Of a stretch of 64,000 bases of DNA, positions 23,091 to 31,878 are shown in pieces (within the stretch, counting starts at the first letter, position 1; each line of letters starts with the position of its first letter). The notes under the pieces are model-generated. The model was not told where the DNA came from. It searched no databases and saw only the letters and a program-made list of their open reading frames with translations. The DNA comes from Stagonosporopsis chrysanthemi (taxonomy: Eukaryota; Ascomycota; Dothideomycetes; Pleosporales; Didymellaceae), in the NCBI GenBank assembly GCA_022560025.1, contig JAFISE010000006.1, positions 186,001-250,000 of the forward strand, read 5' to 3'. The translations under genes were made by a program, and so were the position numbers.

Positions 23091-23779
23091 TGATTCAACG
23101 ACCAATTTTGATGGCATTACGAGATACTTATGGTGAACATCTGCGAGGGACGGGATGTACGGTGATTCTCTTTAAGTGTTCGCTCAAATACGGACATTAG
23201 GGATTTGGACGGGTGACGATGTTTCTGCACGGCTATGACGAATCTCTGTAACCGCATGAACGTATTCGTGGGGCGTCTACATCTGTGGTAATGATATTCA
23301 GGAATCAAAAGGCAATCTCATTCGTTAAAAACGTATCATCTAATGTCTCTCGTACAGGTTTTCTGGGCGCCGAGGGCAACTGCACTGGTTCAAAGAAGCT
23401 CGTTTCTTTTGAGCGATCATTCTTGGGATCAACAGACCCCTGAGTTAGGTACAACGCCCACAACGGATTCATTAAATGTGTTTGCGCAGAGACGTAGTGC
23501 TTACTGCTCTGCATACTTTAGGCCACTGGAGTTGAATCTTAATTGTGTTCTGCAGTGGGGCGCGTAGGAAAGACTTGGGTAGAGGCATGTGCAGAGCTGA
23601 TCGGCCAAAAGAAACAAGCTCCTTCGTAGAGCGAAGTCATGACGTGAGTGCTAACGGCAACTTCAATCGATTTGATTCGATTTGATTCGATTTGTCGTGT
23701 CGTGTACGAGGTCTATTTTGCAGTATGAACGCAGCATGGCAGCATGCGTGTGCTCTCCACCCGTAGCCCATGAATGCAT
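23091..23779. other. Intergenic, convergent gene ends
   Basis: 3' regions of the 820-aa orphan (plus) and RPT5 (minus). It contains the short CGATTTGATT repeat listed separately. No gene is recognised. Confidence 0.4.
23668..23694. repeat. Short tandem repeat, unit CGATTTGATT x 2.7
   Basis: Two full 10-nt units and a seven-base partial unit, perfect, in the convergent intergenic region next to RPT5. Confidence 0.9.
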
Positions 23780-25290
23780 CTAAGCGTAGAAATTGACGGT
23801 GTCCTTCTTCTTCGCCTGTACCTCGGCAATGGCATCAACGTAGTGCTCGTGGCTGATCTTCTGCTGACCGGATCGCAGAGCAATCATACCAGCCTCAACG
23901 CAGACAGCCTTGAGCTGCGCACCACCAAACTCATCAGTACTGCGAGCCAGCTCCTGCCAATTGACGCCCTCATCGACCGTCATCTTTCGCGAGTGGATGC
24001 GCATGATCTGTGCACGGGCCTCCTCGTTGGGCAGCGGGAACTCGATCTTCCTGTCCAGACGGCCAGAACGGAGCAGAGCTGGGTCCAGGACATCGACACG
24101 GTTGGTCGCAGCGAGTACCTTCACACGGTCGTCGGACGCGAAGCCGTCAAGCTGGTTAAGAAGCTCCAACATGGTTCGCTGGACTTCACGGTCACCGGAC
24201 TTCTCGGAGTCGAAACGTTTTGTTCCCACAGCGTCGAGCTCGTCAATGAAGATGATTGATGGCGCCTTCTCCTTGGCCAGGGCGAAGCAGTCGCGCACAA
24301 GCTTGGCTCCATCTCCTATGAACATCTGCACCAGCTGTGGGCCGGCAAGCTTGAGGAACGTGGCGTCGGTCTGGGCGGCACAGGCTCGGGCCAGAAGGGT
24401 CTTGCCGGTACCGGGAGGGCCGTACATCAGAGCACCTGTGTCTGTTAGCATGGGGTTGTGATGACAAATCGCGTGTTGACCTACCCTTTGGCGCCTTAAT
24501 ACCGATCTTCTTGAAGCGCTCGGCTTCTTTCATGGGCCAGACGACGGCCTCAACCAGCTCCTCGATCTGTTTGTCTAGTCCACCAACATCCGTGTACTTC
24601 TCCGTTGGCTTCTCGTCGACCTCCATTGCCTTCACTCGGCTGTCGTACTCGGCGGGAAGTGTATCGAGCACCAGGTACGAATCCTTATTCACACCAATCA
24701 AGTCGCCGGGCTTAAGCTTCTCATGATCTACGAGGCCGATAAGAGGCAGGAAGATGGTTTGTCTCGTAGACGTCTTGATGACCGCCGACTTGCCCACTCG
24801 CGTGGCGTCCAGGTCGATGTTTGCACCCTCCTCCTTGGCTTCCGCCTCGACATCCAGGTCTAGTATCTCGACGACATTGCCGACAAGGTATGGAAGTTGC
24901 CTGAGGATCGTTAGCAAGGTTACCGCCATCTTCACCCTATGCGTCCACAACCCCGAATAGCGAAGCATACCTGTTGTTCTCGATCTTGTCTAGATTGTCC
25001 TTAATCTTCTCGTTCATAGAAGCCTTCTCGTGTGTGAGCCTCTGGAACTCGCTCTTCATGATGCGCATGTCGTTCTCGAGTAACCGTCTCCGCGCGACGA
25101 TGTCTCGTGTGCTAGAGTTCAGGATCTCCTCGTCGAGCGGCTCCTCCTCGGGTTCTGCGTCCTCCATGTCTGCGTCGCCGTCGGCCTTCTTTCCATCCTT
25201 GCCGGCATCACCGTCCTTCTTCTTGTCTTCGTCCTTCTTCTCTTCCTTCTCGTGGCGCTCAAGGTCGTCGAGATCCTCGAGTGTGGACAT
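23780..25290 (-). CDS. RPT5: 26S proteasome regulatory ATPase Rpt5 (PSMC3 / subunit 6A)
   Basis: Three exons: 25290-24971, 24900-24485 and 24435-23780, giving 463 aa. The N-terminus is a charged stretch and coiled coil, then the OB domain. The AAA+ domain has Walker A GPPGTGKT at 251-258, Walker B IIFIDELD at 306-313, the sensor ATNR and the arginine finger segment LRSGRLDRKIEFPLPN. The protein ends in Phe-Tyr-Ala, the HbYX motif that docks in the alpha ring and opens the 20S gate. Rpt5 is one of six base ATPases that unfold and translocate substrates. The first 60 residues are unusually rich in Glu/Asp/Lys. Confidence 0.97.
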
Positions 25291-27014
25291 GGTGGCGGCG
25301 TGGAGGTGGGGTTGATGTCGGGTACAATAATCGGAAGGGGTGACTCTGATGAGAGCGAAGATGTAGATGCGATCCGAGCAGGTATCGCGAGTGGGAGATC
25401 GGGCTGGTGGGGTGTTGATGTGAAGCTGTCTGGGAGGCAGCTATGGGTGACGAACGTGAAGCTCCCGCGATTACGCCGGTCTTGGCGCGTTTGGCTCGAA
25501 GCTTCCCGATTGAGGCGAGCATTTCCACATCACTAACCCGACAATCACCTCACAACCTTGAGCAGCGATGATTGCCAATTTCGATTTCACGACGAACCAT
25601 ATTCTAGAAGAGCCTTATGATAGCAACAAGGCGCGGACGGCTTCCAAAAGCATTCATTTTGCAGAAATGCTCGCTCGTCGCAGACACGGCTTGTTTCCTG
25701 GAGTCTGCGATGCCGTTTGTAGGCACCGTCACAGATTGCAGATTTTTACTTGCAAAGCCCCTATTCCGGTGTGTACTGCATATTTATTTATTCCTGAGCG
25801 TGTTGAGATACACTGCCTGAACTCGCTTTAGCGAGCAATTAATGAGCAACATTTAGGAATTCCAAGTACCGAACTGCCATATAGTTCACAGCAACGGCTC
25901 GAAAGCTTTTGCAGACCCCTGGTCAGACAAGACGTCATTGCCAGAGGTAGTTGCGCCATGTTGCCTACCAAGCTGGACTCGGAAGAGTGAACACAAGCCC
26001 GTCAACCCCCCTTTCAGCAGGGTAGTAGTTGGTTGTTACTGAGTCCGGTAATTGGAGCACCGCTTCAGTTATGAAGAGAAGGTACAACATAGGGTGTGTA
26101 AGCGATGAGCCATACTATACACACGTCTGCCTCTCACGTTAAGCGCAAAGCTTTTTGTCGCCTGCCTCTTCCCGTGCCACCACCTCTATACCAACTAGCT
26201 ACCATTCACTTCATTACCATAATGGCAAGGTGATTAATTTATTACATTCCATTCCGGTTCTTGTGATCTGTTCAAATAGAATGAAAAGAAGACTGATTTA
26301 GGTAAGTGCCAGTCTAAGCCAACATCTTGTGAATACGGTGCTAATCCACAGCAGCCAAGAACAGCCTCAGAGTCGGTGGTGATAAGTACGCGCTCTCAGA
26401 TACAGAGTTCGGTGACGTGATGACTCCAAAGCAGGTCTATCCGCACAGATATCTGCCAAGATAGACCTGCTGCAGAGCCTGTAGCTGTACCAGACTCATT
26501 CTCAATGATTATCATAGAGTCACCAAGGCACAAACACATCGTATCTATGCCACGGCAGCTTGGATACTACCTAAACCGAAGGAATATGCTGCAGCCCCAA
26601 GGAGCAATTGCAGTACAAATCTGGTGCTCAATACCGCCCAAGACCGCCAAAATGACCATTTACAGCTGCTCAGGCCTGTGGTTCGATGTTGATGATATGC
26701 TCATCAAGGCTGGAACAGGTTTCTGTATTGGCCGAGAAAGGTGAGAGTGAGTTCACTCTTCAAACCTTCCTTATGTACAAGCTCTAGTCACGCTCGCACT
26801 CTTCGTTACAGCCTGAAATATTGGTGTCGAGTCGTCGGAGAGCCTCAAGGGCGGGATCACCGAGTTTCAGTACGGTACTAAGGCTCGCAAGGAGCATCGA
26901 AGAAAAAGCGAGCTTGAGATGCTCTCTTGCTGTAGTGAACACGACTCAACAGTGTTGCCGGTATAATATCTGCACATGGTAGGCAGGAGGATCTTAGGTG
27001 ACTCTGAAAGGCAT

Positions 27015-27141
27015 TGTGTAAGAGATAAAAGACTACGTAGTCTTATGGCTACACTATCACTTTCTAAAGCTTGTGCTGATTTCCTTTGAAGCTCTCTATA
27101 ATAGCTTGATGATTTGGGGCTTGTCGTTTATCTCTTACGCA
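27015..27141. repeat. 127-bp element with imperfect 19-bp terminal inverted repeats
   Basis: The left arm 27015-27033 (tgtgtaagagataaaagac) and the reverse complement of the right arm 27123-27141 agree at 17 of 19 positions. Just inside the left arm is a perfect 16-bp palindrome, 27029-27044 (aagactacgtagtctt). The size and layout resemble a MITE or a solo remnant of a DNA transposon. No clear target-site duplication is seen next to the arms, so mobility is not shown. Confidence 0.5.
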
Positions 27142-27200
27142 GTATAAGAGGCGTATTTATCGACGCGTTAGAGTACCGTCTGCTTCTCTAGGTCTCAACT

Positions 27201-27602
27201 TCTCCCCGTCGCAAGCTTGAGGATCAGCTTTGGCCAAAAACATTATCCACCAAGGATCGCCAGCAGTTAAGAAAGTATGTGCTTGACTATGTTGTATCTC
27301 ACAATTTGACGGGAAACATCACGGAAGAATATCAGATAGGGGCAGTTAGCCGCCTCGAAGACGACGCTGATCTCCCCGTAGCGATGGCCAGATCTGTATC
27401 AGTCATCAAGGCAGCATTCTTAGAAGCTCGCTTCAACCTGGGGAAGCGCAGTCACAGTCAGTCAACGGGTGAGGCAATTGCAACAATTGCAAATGCCAGT
27501 GTTGAGTCCAAGAATAGCGCAAGCGTAGACGATTCGAATGCTCTCTCCCTGTTGTGGAAGATGACGATGAGTAGGGTGCCGTGGTATTATGTACAGAAGT
27601 GA
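27201..27602 (+). CDS. Hypothetical small ORF, possible terminal exon
   Basis: The frame from about 27201 is open to a stop at 27602. A CTCTAG acceptor-like site lies at its left edge, and the first in-frame ATG is at 27279 or later, so it may be the last exon of a small gene whose 5' part I cannot find. The translation (KLEDQLWPKTLSTKDRQQLR, then LEDDADLPVAMARS) is balanced in composition and looks protein-like, but I recognise no family. It sits about 60 bp from the inverted-repeat element. It may be a relic. Confidence 0.3.
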   Translation, partial: SPRRKLEDQLWPKTLSTKDRQQLRKYVLDYVVSHNLTGNITEEYQIGAVSRLEDDADLPVAMARSVSVIKAAFLEARFNLGKRSHSQSTGEAIATIANASVESKNSASVDDSNALSLLWKMTMSRVPWYYVQK

Positions 27603-28364
27603 GCAAGCCTTGGGGGACCTCACGCCCTAGAGAATCCTGGACGACAGCCTTGAAAACGTTATTTGGACTTTGAAATGTAGACATACAGCCCTGCTGGTGA
27701 TGATACGCAGAGCACAATAGACTGAGTAAACGAAAGCGAATAGGTAAAGGGTTAAAAAACAAAGGCCTCAGCTTACTTGTATTCGTTTTCCTTGTCTACT
27801 GCGTTCAGCACATTGTCGCCAGCAGGACTGTACGTATACTTTACCGGAGCCTATCGTATAGATTTGGCCCCGCTAATTCAGACATTTGTTCTGGCGACGC
27901 AGGAACGATTGTGCTTGGTGTCAAGTGCATGGGTGAGTATGGAAGGTTACAACTTTCCCCTGGACTTTGCCTTCTTGTGGTGTTGCATTTGACCTTCTCA
28001 TGATGCGCGGACTATGATAAGAACTTAGCAAATATTCCGTGGTCTTATTACAAAGCAGTCAGGAGTTCGCTGATAATCCTGGGGAGACTCCTAAAAGAAA
28101 GTTCGTCTTGCGGACGGCCTCGTCACGCGAACAACTTTCTGTTCTTTGCTTCAAGCATCCTTCCCATGGAGCCCGAGGCACACCATTACAGCATTACTAA
28201 TCCTTAGAGCGGGGCAAAGCTCAGCTTACTACGAACCCCCTGGGCTCAACCACAGTTCGTTTCCCAACAAAAGAAGGCTCAAAGACATGAGGCCGAACGG
28301 AGAGGTGCTGCGGTATACTAGTATATATATATTTTAAATTGGAAATCTCTTCATCAAATGAAAA

Positions 28365-28436
28365 GGCACCATGGCCTAATGGTAAGGCGTTGCTTTCCGG
28401 TGGCAAAGATTGAGGGTTCGAGTCCCTCTGGTGTCG
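28365..28436 (+). tRNA. tRNA-Arg (anticodon CCG)
   Basis: The 72-nt sequence folds into a full cloverleaf. The 7-bp acceptor stem has one G-U pair. The D arm is GCCT/AGGC. The anticodon stem TTGCT/GGCAA carries loop TTCCGGT with anticodon CCG. The variable loop has 5 nt. The T arm is GAGGG/CCCTC with loop TTCGAGT. The discriminator base is G. There is no intron and CCA is not encoded, as expected in eukaryotes. It decodes CGG. Confidence 0.93.
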
Positions 28437-28442
28437 CAAGCT

Positions 28443-28451
28443 GTTTGTTTT
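28443..28451 (+). terminator. Probable Pol III terminator of tRNA-Arg
   Basis: The first T-rich run on the coding strand starts seven nt after the tRNA 3' end (tttgttttt, with T5 in its second half). This is the usual form and distance for Pol III termination. Confidence 0.6.
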
Positions 28452-28707
28452 TGCATTTTATGCCTTCTTTTGGCGTTGCGAGGCTTGAAAAGTGGTCTTC
28501 AACCGCGGATCGGGACAGAAATTTGGTGTTCTTGCCCATGTGCGCTAGCACCGCGCTAGAACTAGTGTGCGCACGGTCTTGTTACCGAAAACGTGCCGAA
28601 AACGTGGGCTGCAGCGTGGCATATGAACCTCGAGGGAATCGAGACATTATTATTGAGTGCCATCTCGCGTAAGTTTATTATATGCCACTAGGGGATTGTA
28701 TTGTCCC

Positions 28708-28739
28708 GCAGAGTCGCAGAGTCGCAGAGTCGCAGAGTC
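28708..28739. repeat. Tandem repeat (GCAGAGTC)x4
   Basis: Four perfect consecutive 8-nt units in the intergenic region downstream of the tRNA gene. Confidence 0.95.
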
Positions 28740-29056
28740 GTCTCCAAATTTTGTCGGCTCATGCCCTGATTACGATGTGCACGAACATTCTCCCGGCATC
28801 ATACGAGCATAGTCCCTCTCACCGAGGTTATTTCTACGTGCAGCCACCAGCTATCCAATCTCCTAGTCTCACCACTTCTGTGTCGACCTCTGTCACGTGC
28901 CCTTACACGCAAGGCATCAGTATTCGAAGTGTCGTTCTGCGTGACTACGCACCAGCTGTTGACATTGATCGGGATATCTCTTTTGATCACGGAGTCGACA
29001 CCATCTTGCACTGCTGTGATTGATTACGGCTGCCTTTCCGTTGCCCGCGGCGCATC

Positions 29057-30680
29057 ATGTCTGCGATGCACATTCTTCGGTTCTCGCAGGGAGTCCCGCT
29101 GATCACGAGACATGTCAAGGTAGGTGCATTTACATTGTAAACTGGCAGTAACTGACGTAAACAGAAAACGCCATTGTTCAATCAGGCCCGCTTACAATCG
29201 ATAGCAACTGCGTCGACGACATCGACTCAGACCTCCACGGGTTACGACAGCAGCCCCACCACTGTGACAAAGAATGCCCGTATCCGCACTGCTAAACCAA
29301 AGCTCGACAAACTCGTAGGCAAAGAGGGAGAGCCAAGTCCCAGTAAAGTTCATTTGGATCTGAAGAAACTCAACAGTGAACTCCATCGAGGTCATGAACT
29401 TCGGCGCAGATTACTTCAGACTCTCAAGGGCCCTATGGCTGTTCGTACAGAAGTCGCACCTTTGCTGCCGGAAAATGCAAACGTCCACGTTGAGAACAGC
29501 CGGATTGTTGTCGGAAGCAAAACTATTCCAAACATCTGGCTTAGAGACAACTGTCAATGCGGTAGCTGCATGCACGAGTCAACCAAGCAGCGACTCCAGG
29601 ATACCTTTGCGATTCCCAAGGACTTGTCGATCAGATCGGCCTTGGTGACTGCGGAAGAGAAGACAAGCGAAAGATCAGTTCATGTCGAGTGGAGCGACGG
29701 CCACAAGAGCAAATACACTCAACCATTCCTTGCCAATGCGGTGACGGGTTTTGAGCGAAGATCCGTCATCCGTCAGGGCCTGATCCGCCCTAAGCTTTGG
29801 GACCAGTCCATCGCTGCAAACCCCCCCAAAGTATCCTACCAAGAAGCGACGGACAAGAATATGAGTACTGTCCTCAACGCCATCGTGAGCAACTGCGTGA
29901 CACTGCAACATGCCTCTCAAGCTAATACCAAAGCAGCGCAGAAACGGCTTCTGCTATGTTGACGACACTCCCTTCGACACCCCACAACCAACAGAAGACC
30001 TCCTTCGTCGCATCGCCTTCATCCGCGAGACGCACTACGGCGGCTTCTACGATTTCACCGCCGACCTTGCCTCCCAGGACACAGCATACACGAACATCGC
30101 GCTGGAAGCGCACACCGACAACACTTACTTCTCGGACCCCGCAGGCCTGCAAGCGTTCCACCTGCTGTCGCACATCGAGGGCAGCGGCGGGGCCTCGCTG
30201 CTCGTCGACGGCTTCAAAGTCGCCGACGAGCTGCAGCAGCAGGACAAGGAAGCCTACCGCATCCTCAGCACCGTGAACGTGCACGCACACGCGTCGGGCA
30301 ACGAAGGCATCAGCATCCAGCCGTACCGCGGATTCCCCGTGCTGGAGCATGACCCCACGACGGGGGATCTGCTGCGCGTGCGCTGGAATTCGTCTGATCG
30401 CGCCAGTGTTGAGTTGCCGATTGACGAGGTCGAGACGTGGTACGATGCAGCGCGGAAGTTTGATGCGCTGCTCAAGAAGAAGGAGAACGAGTACTGGGAG
30501 CAGTTGGTCCCGGGGAGAGTGTCGATTTTTGACAATTGGAGGGTTCTACACGGAAGGAGTAGCTTTACGGGGAAGAGGAGGATTTGCGGCGGGTACGTCA
30601 ACCGGGATGACTGGATGAGTCGATTCAAGGTTGATAAGTGGGGGCAGAAGAACGTCTTGGATAGTCTGGCAAGCTCGTAG
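29057..30680 (+). CDS. Trimethyllysine dioxygenase (carnitine biosynthesis), mitochondrial
   Basis: Three exons: 29057-29119, 29165-29884 and 29937-30680, giving 508 aa. The N-terminus (MSAMHILRFSQGVPLITRHV) is basic and suits mitochondrial import. The GBBH-like N-terminal domain is seen in IPNIWLRDNCQCGSCMHEST, with zinc-type cysteines. The TauD/TfdA catalytic domain has the iron-binding HxD in EAHTDNTYF and the distal His in WRVLHGRSSF, plus GLQAFHLLSH and GGASLLVDGF, which are characteristic of TMLD. The enzyme uses 2-oxoglutarate, O2 and Fe(II) to hydroxylate N6-trimethyllysine, the first step to carnitine. Gamma-butyrobetaine dioxygenase is the close alternative and is less favoured. Confidence 0.87.
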
Positions 30681-30840
30681 AGGAGTGGGGGTGGTGGTAG
30701 ATGGAGTGTTTGAAAGAAAGTAAAGTGTGAAGTAATGAAATCATGTGAACACGTCTTGCGATGACTCTTTGAGACTTATGTACAGCTGCTGCAACCAAAG
30801 AAAGCGCCTGGTATATTTTTTGTTTTCTGCGTGATATAAT

Positions 30841-31609
30841 CTAGCGCCTGGCGGGGACGTTCTTCTCCTGCTCGAGCTCCAACTCGGCCTGGCGGTAATA
30901 CTTGGCAGTGTCGACACCGTGGTAGGGGTGGTTGACCAGGTTGGGCCACGGCAGAACGTGGGAGAATGTGGCTGCGTAGCGCGAGTTCCTATGTGCGACT
31001 CCCTGCATGTACTCGGTCATCTCGGTGGTGCCGTACAGCGGCTCTCCCCTCTTGACCTTGTCGACCATCTCGCGCATGTCCATCTCGACCTCGCGGCGGT
31101 TCTCACGAGCACCGTAGAAGCGGGCTGTCGCCATGTTAGCACAAGACCGCAGCCAATCACATGCAGTCCAATGGTAGATGTCAGGCACGTACATGCAGAC
31201 CGCGAGTAGGCGAAGATGACGGCTCCGGCGACACCGACAGCACCGCTCAGGCGCATGACGGGCGCAAAGCCGCCCTTGCCCACGAACGAGGGTGAAACGC
31301 GCTCCCAGTACAGCATCAGACCGGGGCTGATGGCACCAACACCGGCGCCGTAGAGCCAGTCCGAGGGGCGGGTGTAGCGAATGACGCGCGAAAGATGGCT
31401 TGAGGGCTGGTCAGTAGGTGCGCACAGGCGGGCGAGGGCGGGCACGGGAGCGGGAGGCATACGGGTCATTGTCGATGAGCTGCTGGGCGTTAGCTGTGTG
31501 CTCCCATTGCGCAGAGTGCAGAGCCGCAATTGCTTACTGGGTACTCTCCAGTGGGGACCTTGTCCGGCACAACGGCCTGGTGCCTGACAGCGGCGTCCTG
31601 CGAAGACAT
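30841..31609 (-). CDS. NADH:ubiquinone oxidoreductase 21-kDa-class accessory subunit (NUXM / 20.9-kDa type)
   Basis: Four exons: 31609-31538, 31479-31463 (a 17-nt exon), 31398-31193 and 31124-30841, giving 192 aa. Splicing restores the family block YPLIDNDPHLSRVIRYTRPS. Two membrane helices follow (WLYGAGVGAISPGLMLYW; GAVGVAGAVIFAY), separated by GKGGFAPVMR. The C-terminal part has RFYGARENRREVEMDMREMV, KRGEPLYG and HGVDTAKYYRQAE. This matches the fungal complex I subunit with N- and C-terminal 21-kDa domains. It is located in the inner mitochondrial membrane. The acceptor of exon 2 could be three nt earlier, which would add one Gln. It is divergent from Aquarius. Confidence 0.85.
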
Positions 31610-31630
31610 GGTGGGTTGCGGGCGGGCGGC

Positions 31631-31666
31631 GTGCTGCTGCTGGCTGCTGCTGGCTGCTGCTGGCTG
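31631..31666. repeat. Tandem 10-nt repeat (TGGCTGCTGC type) in a divergent promoter
   Basis: About 3.5 near-perfect copies of a 10-nt unit lie just upstream of the complex I subunit start codon, in its 5' UTR or promoter. Confidence 0.85.
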
Positions 31667-31878
31667 CGGAGGCTTGCGTGAGGGAGGTGCGGTCGGCAAG
31701 TGCCGTCCGAGCTCTCTGCGCCGTCATCCCCAAAAGTTCCAGTTCCAGTTCGCGTTTGAAGCGCCAAGCGCCGCCCTGCCATTTGCAACGCGACTCGTCG
31801 CAATCAGCAATGCTTGCGCGCCCCGCGACTGGTGCTCCCCGACCCTCTCGATAACCGCAGCCTGCGCATACACACGAC

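Larger units (their letters stand above)
25291..28364. other. Gene-poor 3.1-kb stretch
   Basis: The left end holds the RPT5 promoter. The rest is AT-richer than its surroundings, with many stops in all frames. It contains an inverted-repeat element (27015-27141) and one weak open frame (27201-27602), both listed separately, and ends at a tRNA gene. No transposase or reverse transcriptase motif is visible. Short exon-like pieces around 26220-26480 could not be assembled into a frame. Confidence 0.5.
28437..29056. other. Intergenic between tRNA-Arg and trimethyllysine dioxygenase
   Basis: A T-run follows the tRNA shortly downstream (tttgttttt at 28443-28451), suitable as an RNA polymerase III terminator. 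The region also contains the GCAGAGTC tandem repeat. The remainder should hold the dioxygenase promoter. No gene is recognised. Confidence 0.45.

Noticed and set aside
26220..26480. Apparent small multi-exon gene (ATGGCAAG, then GT..AG-like blocks)
   Set aside because: All joins tried place a TAG in frame at the second exon, so no coherent protein results.
26505..26744. 79-codon plus-strand ORF resembling a small cysteine-containing protein
   Set aside because: No signal peptide, only three Cys, no splice partner and no recognised family. Another frame over the same bases is equally open.
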